Source of the DNA: Stratiformator vulcanicus | GTDB lineage: Bacteria > Planctomycetota > Planctomycetia > Planctomycetales > Planctomycetaceae | DNA: 64,000 nucleotides | Direction: 5' to 3' | NCBI RefSeq assembly: GCF_007744515.1 | Contig: NZ_CP036268.1 | Span: forward strand, 2,643,712-2,707,711 | Shown: in pieces, positions 1 through 7,996 of the stretch | Numbering within the stretch: the stretch's first letter is position 1 | How the letters are laid out: every line of letters begins with the position of its first letter | Notes under the pieces: model-generated | Database searches by the model: none | Seen by the model: the letters and a program-made list of their open reading frames with translations, nothing else | Told to the model about the DNA's origin: nothing | Translations under genes and position numbers: made by a program

Positions 1-327
1 GTAGAAACCGGTGGAGGTGGTTGGACCGAAAGCGAGGCCGACCCCCTCATAGAGCTGCATGACGGCGCGGGCCATGACGTGCGCGGCGGAGTGCCTTAGA
101 ACGCCAAGGGCCTCGGGGTCACGATCGGTGAGCAGCTTGAACTTCACCGGCTCGTCGGCCGAGGTCAGCTCGGCGATGGGGCGGGTGGCGTCTTTGATCT
201 CGCCGTTGAGTTCGGCGGCGACGACTTGCTGGGCGAGGCGTTCGCTGATGCCCTCGGCGATTTTGACGGCGGTGACGTCGTCGGGATGCTCTTGAAGGTT
301 GCCGTCGGGAAGTTGAATTTGAATCAT
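1..327 (-). CDS. thrS: Threonyl-tRNA synthetase, N-terminal part (cut by window edge)
   Basis: This is the first 109 codons of threonyl-tRNA synthetase, which charges tRNA-Thr in the cytoplasm; the rest lies beyond the left edge. Residues 1-63 form the small TGS domain (it opens [10 protein letters not shown]). The editing (SAD) domain then begins, with its metal-binding HxxxH seen as H79-S-A-A-H83. The start is set by an AAGGAG Shine-Dalgarno sequence 7 bases before an ATG at 327. The combination of TGS and HSAAHV is typical of ThrS; AlaRS, which shares the editing fold, has no N-terminal TGS domain. No base-pairing leader such as a T-box was recognised in the 330 bases upstream. Confidence 0.93.
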   Translation of the reverse strand, partial: MIQIQLPDGNLQEHPDDVTAVKIAEGISERLAQQVVAAELNGEIKDATRPIAELTSADEPVKFKLLTDRDPEALGVLRHSAAHVMARAVMQLYEGVGLAFGPTTSTGFY

Positions 328-659
328 CAAATCGCTCCTTATTCTGACGCCGGTACGAAGGGCGTTCATGGGGGTTGCGACGTGTGCTGACCAATTCAAC
401 GCGTCCGTCGCCAGGGATTAAGACGCCGCAGGTTGTATCGGGTTCGCTATTTCCAGGTCAAACGGGCGGGCACGGCCCGCTTCCGTGCCTGCGGCGGGCA
501 TGGCCCGCTTCTGTGCCTGCGGCAGCTCTTGGGTGTGCGTTGTGATTGCCTTATGTAGTGGGGAGGCCGCGGGCTTGGGGGGTGCGGCCGTTGTGATCCC
601 CTTCCTGCCGGTCGGGGCTGCATGGAGTGGAGTTGAGGTCAGGCCGCGTTTAGATCCGC
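328..659. other. Intergenic region with GC-rich tandem palindromes
   Basis: No credible gene lies between thrS and the membrane-SRPBCC gene. The two genes point the same way (minus), so this is the 3' side of the SRPBCC gene and the 5' leader of thrS. It holds a two-copy 28-bp tandem repeat and, at its right end, a copy of the dispersed element that carries the SRPBCC stop codon. The rest shows nothing I recognise. Confidence 0.6.
466..521. repeat. Two-copy 28-bp tandem repeat, each unit a palindrome
   Basis: Units at 466-493 and 494-521 differ at two positions. Each begins with a 6-bp inverted repeat, GCGGGC-NNN-GCCCGC, so both strands can fold into short hairpins. There is no T-run, so it is not an obvious terminator. 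It resembles other spacer palindromes in this window. Confidence 0.8.
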
Positions 660-679
660 TTACTTCGTGCGCGGCTTGT
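653..679 (-). repeat. Dispersed KPRTK-stop element, copy 1
   Basis: Read on the minus strand this 27-bp element supplies the last codons and TAA stop of the SRPBCC protein (…NKPRTK-stop). The same sequence, with 0-3 changes, recurs at 58154-58180, 58207-58233 (inverted) and 59164-59189, where it ends a methyltransferase gene. Confidence 0.8.
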
Positions 680-2123
680 TTTCAGAGCTCTCGCTGAGTG
701 TTCGGACGTGGTTAAGCACGCGATGATGGATGCGGTGGATGATCACGTCGGACCACATCGTCCAGTAGCCGTGCGGGGCTAGGCCGAGGCGGTACCACGT
801 GGTGCCGCTGAGCTGCGTGCGGCCATCGGGGAGTGGTTCGAGGCGGAACTCGCCGCGCTCGCAGACGAGACCCTGCGTCATGTGCGGCGTGTGGACGTGC
901 CCCCAAGGCGTGAGTTCCCGCATCGGATCGGGCTGTTCGCGGACGTCAAAGGCGAGGCGGTGCGGGGCGTTCCAAGCGGTGATTGGTTCGACGAAGGTGC
1001 CGGTAGTGAAGCGGCAATGACGAACCGCGCCGACGCCTTGACCTTCGATCGTCGCACCGACGGGACAAGAAATACCCAGGTCGAAAAACCACTCGCGCTC
1101 GGCGGGCAAATCGGGAAAGGAGACGACGTTCTGCCAAACGATTTCAGGCGGGGCATCGACGATAGTCACCGTTCGCACGGCGCGGAGAGGCGGCGAGAAC
1201 ATGCAGGCATCGATCATCCCGCCGACCGGAAGCACGAGTGCGATCGGGGCGAGAGAATAGAATCGGTCGTTGCGAAACGCCTGTCGCTCGGCCAGCGAGA
1301 TCGTCCACCCGAGTAACGCCCCGAGCAGCGTCAAGATGGCGACAATTGGAGCGGCCATCGCAATACAGATCGCTCCCTCCAAAGCGAACGCCAACAGGCA
1401 GAAGGCGCCGAGCGCGGCTGATAGCATCGCCCAGCCGAGACTTGGCAAAAACCCACGATAGACGCGGCAGTTGACGAGAAACGCCGTCCACGCCGCCGCG
1501 TGAATCGGAGCGAGGAAGAACAGGGCGATGCCATACTCGCCCAGTCCGTAGACGTAGAAGGCCATGGAAAATAGCGCCATCGCCGGGCCCATCAGAAGCG
1601 CAATGATGTCAGTGCCGGCGGTCGAGCCGTGAGCTTTCTCCCAGCGCTCGGTCTCCGCGTTCAACCGTTGTTCAGGATTGTTTTCATCATTGAGCGATGA
1701 CCCTTCGATCGATGACACCTCTCGCGGCCAGAAGGCGAGGGCCGCAAACATCAAAACATTGGCATAGGGCACGATGGCCCAGAGACCCCACCACGGCGAG
1801 AGACCGGCATCGATCGCCCGGCGGACGCTCAGTGACAGGGCCAAAAACGCGAAGGGGATGCTCCACACGAAATAGGCCGGAGGAAACCAGTCGGGGGCAC
1901 CGCTGAAGAGCGTTTCAAATGTTGAGTATTTGGGAAGCCAGAGTTGCCAGACCGGCGGAAAGCGATCGGTGAAAATCACGAAGCCGAGCGCTTCGGTGAA
2001 CGTCTTGAAGATCGCAAGCAGGACCGCTGTCAAAAAGTAATCGGTCTGGGAGAGCGGTCCGAGAAGTTGCAAACGACGTTTGACAGTTTGAAGCATCGCG
2101 TGCGGCCTTGCGAAAGCATCCAT
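660..2123 (-). CDS. Multi-pass membrane protein with C-terminal SRPBCC (START-like) domain
   Basis: A protein of about 487 residues. Residues 25-300 hold roughly six to seven hydrophobic segments (for example near 30-50, 85-100, 110-132, 175-220 and 230-275). From about residue 315 (VRTVTIVDAPPEIVWQNV) to 475 it has the pattern of an SRPBCC/polyketide-cyclase ligand-binding domain. Fusions of this kind are conserved hypotheticals; the ligand is unknown. I place the start at the ATG at 2123. A TTG directly before it and an ATG at 2096 with a weak AAGG upstream are alternatives. The last residues, KPRTK, are encoded by a dispersed repeat, so the natural C-terminus may have been reshaped by repeat insertion. 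Confidence 0.7.
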   Translation of the reverse strand: MDAFARPHAMLQTVKRRLQLLGPLSQTDYFLTAVLLAIFKTFTEALGFVIFTDRFPPVWQLWLPKYSTFETLFSGAPDWFPPAYFVWSIPFAFLALSLSVRRAIDAGLSPWWGLWAIVPYANVLMFAALAFWPREVSSIEGSSLNDENNPEQRLNAETERWEKAHGSTAGTDIIALLMGPAMALFSMAFYVYGLGEYGIALFFLAPIHAAAWTAFLVNCRVYRGFLPSLGWAMLSAALGAFCLLAFALEGAICIAMAAPIVAILTLLGALLGWTISLAERQAFRNDRFYSLAPIALVLPVGGMIDACMFSPPLRAVRTVTIVDAPPEIVWQNVVSFPDLPAEREWFFDLGISCPVGATIEGQGVGAVRHCRFTTGTFVEPITAWNAPHRLAFDVREQPDPMRELTPWGHVHTPHMTQGLVCERGEFRLEPLPDGRTQLSGTTWYRLGLAPHGYWTMWSDVIIHRIHHRVLNHVRTLSESSENKPRTK

Positions 2124-2193
2124 CAATAGAGCTTGGACCGCTTGGCGCTGCGATGCTTAACCGTACTTCGCTTCAGTTAATTTCGGGCCGGCC

Positions 2194-3012
2194 TTATTTC
2201 GCGCGGGGCGTTTCGATTTCGTAAAGCACAGGCCAATTTTTCCCCGTGACGAAGAGTCGTTCGCTCTCGTCGTCGTACGCGATGCCGTTAAGCACTTCCT
2301 CATCGCTGCGGAGGTCTTTGGGAACGAGGTGCGAGCAGTCGATCCAACCGATCACGCGACCGTTTTCCGGATTGATCCGGGCGATGCCGTTTTTGTGCCA
2401 GATGTTCGCCAATATCTCGCCTTCGACGAACTCCAGTTCGTTCAAGTCGTCGACGACGCGGGTTCCGTCACGCACGGTGAGGCTTCTCGATATGCGGAAC
2501 GTCTTGGGGTTGTAGAAACGGAGCGTCGGGGAGCCGTCGCTGAGGATCAGCGACTTGCCGTCGGAGGTCAGCCCCCAGCCCTCGCCGCGGTAACGGAAGG
2601 GTCTGACATAGCGCAAAGTCTTGCGGTCATAGACGAAGCCGATCCCGGCTTGCCAGGTGAGCTGATAGAGGAGATCGCCGTGCGACGCCAGACCTTCACC
2701 GAAATACCGTTGGTTGAGTGTCTTCAGCCGTTTGACTTTGCCCGATTTCAGTTCGACCTCGCGCAGCGATGATTGGCCGTACTGTCCGGTGCTCTCATAG
2801 AGGGTGTCTCCCTCGATCAGCAATCCTTGGCAGAAAGCCCCGCGGTCATGCGGGAAGCTGGCAACGATCCGGGCCTTTTCAACCGGCGCGGCTGCTTCCG
2901 AACGGCGGGGGCGCAATACGGCGACGGCGCTGATCACGGCAATGACTGCGATAAACATCACAGCCGGAAACGCGAGGCGAGCAGTCGTCGTCCGGCGGTC
3001 TGCTTCGTTCAT
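2194..3012 (-). CDS. Glutaminyl-peptide cyclotransferase (plant-type, beta-propeller)
   Basis: It resembles the plant/bacterial glutaminyl cyclase family (PF05096), which turns N-terminal glutamine into pyroglutamate. Characteristic stretches are the opening [12 protein letters not shown], the repeated [18 protein letters not shown] blades, FGEGLA, and LNGIAYD near the end, consistent with a five-bladed propeller. A single hydrophobic segment near the N-terminus ([18 protein letters not shown]) suggests export or membrane anchoring. I chose the ATG at 3012 because a longer in-frame start at 3066 is TTG without a ribosome-binding site; neither start has a good Shine-Dalgarno. It lies 70 bases before the SRPBCC gene on the same strand, with no clear functional link. 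Confidence 0.85.
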   Translation of the reverse strand: MNEADRRTTTARLAFPAVMFIAVIAVISAVAVLRPRRSEAAAPVEKARIVASFPHDRGAFCQGLLIEGDTLYESTGQYGQSSLREVELKSGKVKRLKTLNQRYFGEGLASHGDLLYQLTWQAGIGFVYDRKTLRYVRPFRYRGEGWGLTSDGKSLILSDGSPTLRFYNPKTFRISRSLTVRDGTRVVDDLNELEFVEGEILANIWHKNGIARINPENGRVIGWIDCSHLVPKDLRSDEEVLNGIAYDDESERLFVTGKNWPVLYEIETPRAK

Positions 3013-3175
3013 GATTACACCAGTTCGCGCGGGCGTTGCCAATGCAGCATGTTGCCGCACCGGCAAATGACGTTCATTGCTTAAGAGCCGGAGCCCTCGC
3101 GGGCCTGCGGAGCTTTCTTCAGTATCGACAGTCGTGGACGACTAATCTCCGAGCGGACGCAAAAAGGCGATCGGA

Positions 3176-4507
3176 TCAATCTTCAGTCGACGCCCAGAAT
3201 CCGCCGCGATCGTGGTCAAATTTTGCTTCCGACCCGCGAACCTCTTCGTGAAACGTGCCGTCTTCGAAAACGAGTTGACCCATCACCCAGGTGTGAGTTG
3301 ACCAACCTTTCAACGTCTGCCCGTGCCACGGACTCCACTTCGTTTTCGTAACTTGCTCTTCATCGCGAATTGTTCGCGATGCTTCAAGGTCGATCAAGAC
3401 GAGGTCGGCATCGTAGCCCTCCTGAATACGACCTTTGCCGACGACATCCCACACGCGGGCCGGGGCGTCGCACATCCAACCCACGACTTGCTCAAGAGTG
3501 CAACGCCCCTCGTTGACCTGATTGAGCATTAGAGCGAGGGAGTTCTCGACCGCCGGCAGACCTGACGGCGATTTCGGGTAGGGCTGATCTTTCTCCTCCA
3601 GCGTGTGGGGAGCATGATCCGTGGCGATAACCGGGATGCGCCCATCGAGCAAAGCCCGCCAGATTTCGGCGTTGTCGTCGGCGGTCTTGATCGACGGATT
3701 CATCTGCACCCGCGACCCGAGCCGTTCGTAATCGTTCACATTGAAGAACAGGTGATGCGGGCATGCTTCAGCCGTGATCAAGCCGTAGTTTTCGGAGAGC
3801 AGCCTGGCTTCCTGTGCGGTCGAGACGTGGAGGACGTGAAAGCGATGACTGTGGCGGACTGCCAGTTGGAGAGATCTCAATGTCGCGATTACCGCGGCTT
3901 TGTGGTCGCGAATTCTGGAATGGTCGGCGTATTCGGTTCCCCCATCCAGTCGCTCGCTATTTTCGCGGACGGTCGCTTCATCTTCGCAATGAGCACAAAT
4001 CGGCAACGTCGTCTCGGCAAAGATCGACTCCAGCGCGGCTTGTTCGTCAACGAGCAAATTTCCGGTGCTCGAACCGATGAAGATTTTGATTCCGGGCGTT
4101 CGCGTGGCCTTTTTCAGTTCTTTGACATTGTCCGGTGTCGCCCCGATGTAGAAGCCGTAATTGACGAGCGATTTCGTCGAGGCGAGTTGCAGTTTCTCGC
4201 GTAGCCGCTCGACCGTCGTGGTCGTCGGCTTGGTGTTCGGCATCTCGAAGTAAGTGGTGATTCCCCCTTTCGCGCACGCCCGGCTGCCGGTCGCGAGATC
4301 TTCTTTGTGGGTCAGTCCCGGTTCCCGGAAATGGACCTGATCGTCGATCACGCCCGGGATGAGGTATCGGCCGGAGGCGTCAAATGTCACATCGGCGCGA
4401 ACCGCGCCGGGATCGATCGCCTCGATCCGATGGTCTTCGATGAGAATGTCGGCTTCTCGGGTCCCGTCGGGGAGAACGCAATGAGCATGTTGGATCAGAG
4501 TTCGCAT
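3176..4507 (-). CDS. pyrC: Dihydroorotase
   Basis: This amidohydrolase closes carbamoyl-aspartate to dihydroorotate in pyrimidine synthesis. The metal-site region reads [14 protein letters not shown] (H59), followed by MPNTKPTT, a [12 protein letters not shown] stretch, AHCEDE with a metal histidine, [17 protein letters not shown] and ATDHAPH. The usual DxHxH motif reads D-Q-V-H here. I recall this variant from the Bacteroidetes-type dihydroorotases, so activity is still expected. The length of 443 residues fits the family. The ATG at 4507 faces hisI across a 105-base divergent intergenic region that must hold both promoters. An allantoinase or hydantoinase is the alternative, but the GSSTGN and PNTKPTT blocks favour dihydroorotase. 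Confidence 0.88.
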   Translation of the reverse strand: MRTLIQHAHCVLPDGTREADILIEDHRIEAIDPGAVRADVTFDASGRYLIPGVIDDQVHFREPGLTHKEDLATGSRACAKGGITTYFEMPNTKPTTTTVERLREKLQLASTKSLVNYGFYIGATPDNVKELKKATRTPGIKIFIGSSTGNLLVDEQAALESIFAETTLPICAHCEDEATVRENSERLDGGTEYADHSRIRDHKAAVIATLRSLQLAVRHSHRFHVLHVSTAQEARLLSENYGLITAEACPHHLFFNVNDYERLGSRVQMNPSIKTADDNAEIWRALLDGRIPVIATDHAPHTLEEKDQPYPKSPSGLPAVENSLALMLNQVNEGRCTLEQVVGWMCDAPARVWDVVGKGRIQEGYDADLVLIDLEASRTIRDEEQVTKTKWSPWHGQTLKGWSTHTWVMGQLVFEDGTFHEEVRGSEAKFDHDRGGFWASTED

Positions 4508-4612
4508 GGGTCGGTGAAGGCCGGTCTGTCGGAAAATGGCGTTCTTGGAATCTCATCGCATCAAACGGTAAAGTGACCGCTGCGTTACCGCGAGAGTAAA
4601 GAGAATTGAAAG

Positions 4613-5080
4613 ATGAGCACAGCTTCCGCGTTTGCCGATCGAGGTTCCAAGGAACAAATCGAGACCGGCTCCGCCTTTGCGCCGAAATTTGACGAGAAGG
4701 GTTTGATTCCGGCGATCGCGACCGATTTCGATTCGGGCGAAGTGCTGATGCAGGCGTGGATGAACGCTGAGGCACTCGCGAAGACGATTGAAATCGGCGA
4801 GGCGGTCTATTGGAGCCGCAGTCGGCAGGAATTGTGGCACAAAGGGGCGACGAGCGGTCACACGCAGATCGTCAAGGAACTTCGCACCGACTGCGATCAG
4901 GACTCGATCTGGCTGCGGGTCGAACAAAAGGGCGGGGCGGCCTGTCATGTCGGTTACCGCTCCTGCTTTTACCGCCGAATCCCGGTCGGTGCTCAGGCGG
5001 CGGGCGACGCCGAACTCGAAGTGACGGAATCGGAAAAAGCTTACGACCCCGCAGCCGTCTACGGGAAGAAGTCGCACTGA
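4613..5080 (+). CDS. hisI: Phosphoribosyl-AMP cyclohydrolase
   Basis: HisI opens the purine ring of phosphoribosyl-AMP in histidine synthesis. The single-domain form is present at 155 residues, without the HisE half. Family signatures are [26 protein letters not shown], the metal-binding DCDQDS (C94, with D93, D95 and D97) and [14 protein letters not shown] with C111 and C118. These acidic and cysteine residues bind magnesium and zinc. The TGA stop overlaps the ATG of queD by one base, so the two genes are almost certainly co-transcribed and translationally coupled. No other his gene is nearby. Confidence 0.95.
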   Translation: MSTASAFADRGSKEQIETGSAFAPKFDEKGLIPAIATDFDSGEVLMQAWMNAEALAKTIEIGEAVYWSRSRQELWHKGATSGHTQIVKELRTDCDQDSIWLRVEQKGGAACHVGYRSCFYRRIPVGAQAAGDAELEVTESEKAYDPAAVYGKKSH

Positions 5081-5529
5081 TGCCGTTGTCTGTCGTGAGG
5101 CGCATTTCGTTCTGCGCCGGGCATCGCCTGCTCGGTCACGAGGGCAAATGCGCCGGGTTGCACGGCCACAATTACGTGGCGGAGATCGAAGTCACGGCTG
5201 ACGGGACCGACGATGTCGGTCGCGTGATCGACTTCGCCGAGGTCAAGTCACGGCTCAAGGGGTGGATCGACGAATACTGGGATCACGGATTTCTACTCAA
5301 TCGGGACGATGAAGCCGCGATCGCCGCGGTCCGCAGTGTCGAGCCGACCAAGGTCTTCCTGTTCCCCGGCAATCCCACCGCCGAAAAGATGGCCGAGTAC
5401 CTGCTCGAGGAAGTCTGCCCGAAGGCGCTCGCCCCGTTCAACGTACGTGTTGACAAGGTCGTCCTGTGGGAAACGCCCGATTGCTTTGCGGTCGCTGCAA
5501 AAGGCCAGGGGCAAGGGGCTAGAGGCTAG
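5080..5529 (+). CDS. queD: 6-carboxytetrahydropterin synthase / 6-pyruvoyl-tetrahydropterin synthase family
   Basis: A 149-residue protein of the QueD/PTPS family, which converts 7,8-dihydroneopterin triphosphate in the queuosine and deazapurine route. The zinc histidines are H15, H28 and H30 ([13 protein letters not shown]) and the catalytic cysteine is C24 (GKCAGLHGH). The C-terminal WETPDCFAV carries the conserved substrate-binding glutamate. The open frame extends upstream to 4810, but that part only shadows hisI. The ATG at 5080 overlaps the hisI stop and fits the family length. A role in queuosine rather than biopterin synthesis is inferred from family habit; no queC or queE lies in the window. 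Confidence 0.9.
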   Translation: MPLSVVRRISFCAGHRLLGHEGKCAGLHGHNYVAEIEVTADGTDDVGRVIDFAEVKSRLKGWIDEYWDHGFLLNRDDEAAIAAVRSVEPTKVFLFPGNPTAEKMAEYLLEEVCPKALAPFNVRVDKVVLWETPDCFAVAAKGQGQGARG

Positions 5530-5551
5530 TGGTCCTTTGAGAACTTCTGTA

Positions 5552-5580
5552 GACGGGTGCCGGGGTGCGTGTCGCCCCCG
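5552..5580. repeat. GC palindrome (GGGTGCC…GGCGACAC family), copy 1
   Basis: A GC-rich imperfect hairpin with a GTGTCGCCCCCG core. An inverted, near-identical copy lies at 59257-59282. It sits in the 293-base spacer between queD and the S10 peptidase gene, which otherwise holds one more repeat (5713-5742) and nothing else that I recognise. Confidence 0.6.
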
Positions 5581-5712
5581 CAGTAAAAGGGCCGCTCGCC
5601 CATTGCATCGCGTCCACTTTGGCTCGTTGGCGGTACGACAAGCGGTGCAAATTCCACGCAAACTTGTCGATTCGGACGTAAAACACTCTCGGCACCCATG
5701 TGCGAGGTCTTC

Positions 5713-5742
5713 GTTTAGCCGCGACCGACAGGAAGCGCGGCC
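5713..5742. repeat. TTTAGCCGCG element, copy 1
   Basis: A member of a dispersed family (consensus GTTTAGCCGCG-N-CCG-N-CAGGAA followed by GCGCGGC) that also occurs at 29750-29799 and 53419-53450. Here only the left half of the full palindrome is intact. Confidence 0.65.
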
Positions 5743-5822
5743 CCTTTCCTGCGCTCTACGCTTCCCGTTAAGCTGGGCAGTCCACGCAAATCGCACCGAG
5801 CTTTTTTCCAACAGCGGGCCTC

Positions 5823-7349
5823 ATGATGCGCTTCTGGCTGATCCTTGCTCTCGCTTCATTCCTCTTCCCGTCGGTCGTCACCGCGCAAGAGGACGTGACC
5901 GTCACGCTGGAAGCCCCCACGGATGTCTCAGAACCCGCGGCTGAGCCGGATGGTTCCCCGAAATCGCAGTCTCGGAGCGTTCGCATCGCGGGCGAGTCGA
6001 TCGAGTATCAGGCGATCCCGGACACGCTGACGCTCAAAGACGACAAAGGCGAACCGCGGGCGAAAATCTTCTTTGCCTATTACCGCGTGAAGCAAGAGGC
6101 AGATGCCCCCGAGCGGCCAATCACTTTCTGCTTTAACGGCGGCCCCGGGTCGGCCTCGGTCTGGCTGCACATGGGGATGCTCGGCCCGAAGCGGCTCGTC
6201 ATCGACAGCGACGCCGGCCGGCTGCCGCCACCGCACGGATACATCGACAACGAATTTTCGCTCCTCGATGTGACCGATCTCGTCTTCGTTGATCCCGTCG
6301 GCACCGGTTATAGCAAGGCGACCGATCCCAAGAAGAAGGGCGACTTTTATGGCTTCCGCAAGGACCTGAAGTCGCTGGCCGAATTCATCCAACTCTTCGT
6401 GACGAAAAATGAGCGCTGGGGTTCGCCGAAGTTCCTGCTTGGCGAAAGCTACGGCACGCTCCGAGTCGCCGGGCTGGCCCGCGAGCTGCAAAACACCTAT
6501 CGCATGGAGATCAACGGCCTCGTCCTCGTCTCATCAGTCCTCGATTTTCGCACGATCCGAGCGTCCGGCTCGAATGATCTGCCTTACATCCTGTTTCTGC
6601 CAACGCTCACGGCGACGGCTTGGTACCACGAGCAGCTCGACGACGGCTTGCAGAAAGATCTTGCCAAGACCGTTGAACAGGCCCGCAAATTCGCGTTCGG
6701 GGAGTATGCGACCGCCCTGTTGAAAGGGGCCGATTTGCCAAAGAAGAAGCGGCGACGCGTCGCCGAGCGGTTCGCCAAGCTGACCGGGCTCGATGCCGAA
6801 TATATCCTCGACGCCAACCTCCGCGTCGACATGAGCCGGTTCGCGAAGGAATTGCTCGAAGAGCAGCAGGTCAGCGTCGGTCGCTTCGACAGCCGGTACA
6901 CCGGCCCGGTCGCCGACCTGATCGACGACCGCTACGACACCGACGCGAGTAGCTCCGCCCTGTTCGGGGCGTTCACGTCGGTCGTCAATCAGTACTTCCG
7001 CGAAGACTTGGGTGTCAAACGGGACGAACCGTATGAAATTCTTGCTCGTCTCGATTGGGACTGGGATAGCGAAAATGGCTACGTGACGTCAGCCGACATG
7101 CTCTCCGCGGCGATGCGTCAGAATCCGGCTCTCAAGGTCTTCGTGGCGAACGGTTACTACGACTTGGCGACGCCCTTCGCCGCCACCGAATACACGTTCA
7201 ACCATCTCACACCCCGCAGTCTGCGGGAACATGTCACGATGGAGTACTACGAAGCCGGGCACATGATGTATGTCCACGAGCCATCGCTTGAAAAACTTCG
7301 CACTGACCTCGTGAAGTACTTCGAAGCAGCGATTCCCTCGCAGAAATGA
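5823..7349 (+). CDS. Exported serine carboxypeptidase-like hydrolase (peptidase family S10)
   Basis: A 508-residue alpha/beta-hydrolase of family S10. Residues 1-21 are a Sec signal peptide ending in VVTA before QEDV. The oxyanion-hole loop is FNGGPGS at 104-110 and the nucleophile is S209 in GESYGT (207-212). An aspartate lies in NGYYDLATPF, and the histidine in YEAGHMMYVHEPS completes the triad near residue 480. Bacterial S10 members are poorly characterised and may remove C-terminal residues or act as acyl-transferring enzymes. Two adjacent ATGs (5823 and 5826) could start it. It ends at a perfect terminator shared with the convergent rpmB gene. Confidence 0.88.
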   Translation: MMRFWLILALASFLFPSVVTAQEDVTVTLEAPTDVSEPAAEPDGSPKSQSRSVRIAGESIEYQAIPDTLTLKDDKGEPRAKIFFAYYRVKQEADAPERPITFCFNGGPGSASVWLHMGMLGPKRLVIDSDAGRLPPPHGYIDNEFSLLDVTDLVFVDPVGTGYSKATDPKKKGDFYGFRKDLKSLAEFIQLFVTKNERWGSPKFLLGESYGTLRVAGLARELQNTYRMEINGLVLVSSVLDFRTIRASGSNDLPYILFLPTLTATAWYHEQLDDGLQKDLAKTVEQARKFAFGEYATALLKGADLPKKKRRRVAERFAKLTGLDAEYILDANLRVDMSRFAKELLEEQQVSVGRFDSRYTGPVADLIDDRYDTDASSSALFGAFTSVVNQYFREDLGVKRDEPYEILARLDWDWDSENGYVTSADMLSAAMRQNPALKVFVANGYYDLATPFAATEYTFNHLTPRSLREHVTMEYYEAGHMMYVHEPSLEKLRTDLVKYFEAAIPSQK

Positions 7350-7380
7350 AAAAGCCCACGCGTTGCAACGCGTGGGCTTT
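7349..7380. terminator. Bidirectional terminator between S10 peptidase gene and rpmB
   Basis: A perfect hairpin, AAAGCCCACGCG-TTGCAA-CGCGTGGGCTTT, with A-run and T-run flanks, begins on the peptidase stop codon. It serves two convergent genes. Related hairpins occur at 10156-10190 and 41563-41594. Confidence 0.9.
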
Positions 7381-7406
7381 GAGTCATCGCGAACCCCTTG
7401 GGGCCA

Positions 7407-7709
7407 CTATTTGCCTTGCTCGGGCATCGTGAATGCTTCGCGTTTCACGGCTTTTTCGACGACACCGCTGCGGATCAACTTCACAGGCACTCGCCGTTTG
7501 ACGACTTTGCCGTCTTCCATGACGCGGATCGTCTGCAGATTCCGCTTGAACTGCCGCTTCGTGATCCCGCGGGTCTTTCGACCGTTGCCGCCGAGATACT
7601 TGGGCTTACCCGACTCGACCTTCTTGTTGCCCGTTCCGGGCTTGAGGTCGCCGTACAGCGAGTACTGCTTGGCCCGTTTGATCCGCTTATTTTTCTTTAG
7701 CGTGCTCAT
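7407..7709 (-). CDS. rpmB: 50S ribosomal protein L28, zinc-free (cysteine-less) form
   Basis: A basic protein of 100 residues. The block [27 protein letters not shown] followed by [16 protein letters not shown] matches the planctomycete-type L28, in which the tail is usually VCTQCIRSGKV. Zinc-binding L28 proteins carry two CxxC pairs. Here the N-terminus has none and the second pair is replaced by VPVKL, so there is no cysteine in the whole protein. Such C-minus paralogues are used under zinc limitation in other bacteria, usually under Zur control; I did not recognise a Zur box upstream. It shares a terminator with the peptidase gene. Confidence 0.75.
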   Translation of the reverse strand: MSTLKKNKRIKRAKQYSLYGDLKPGTGNKKVESGKPKYLGGNGRKTRGITKRQFKRNLQTIRVMEDGKVVKRRVPVKLIRSGVVEKAVKREAFTMPEQGK

Positions 7710-7996
7710 GTCTTCAATCCTGACAGCTTTTTGCGAAGCTCAGAAGGATACGGATAATGCGGTCTGATGCAAGGCCACGGTGTCCTTCGAGCAGTTACTT
7801 CACCCGGTAAGGTCTGCGGATTGAGGCCTTGTGATTTCGGCGGTCGAGTCAAGTTTTTCGTCCCGGCGGTCCGATTCGTCTTGCGATTCCGGCCCGGTGA
7901 CCGCAGCATCGCCCAATTCGGCTCGCCATCACCACGGCAATCATTGTGGTGATGGGAAGACCGGGCAGGCCAAGCGACAGGGTAGGCAACGGCAGT

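Noticed and set aside
3605-4204. 199-residue plus-strand frame inside pyrC
   Set aside because: It runs antisense to the strongly conserved dihydroorotase coding sequence and shows no family pattern.
4810-5079. Frame running into queD from inside hisI
   Set aside because: It is the queD reading frame continued upstream through the hisI gene in another frame. The ATG at 5080 overlaps the hisI stop and fits the QueD length and fold start.
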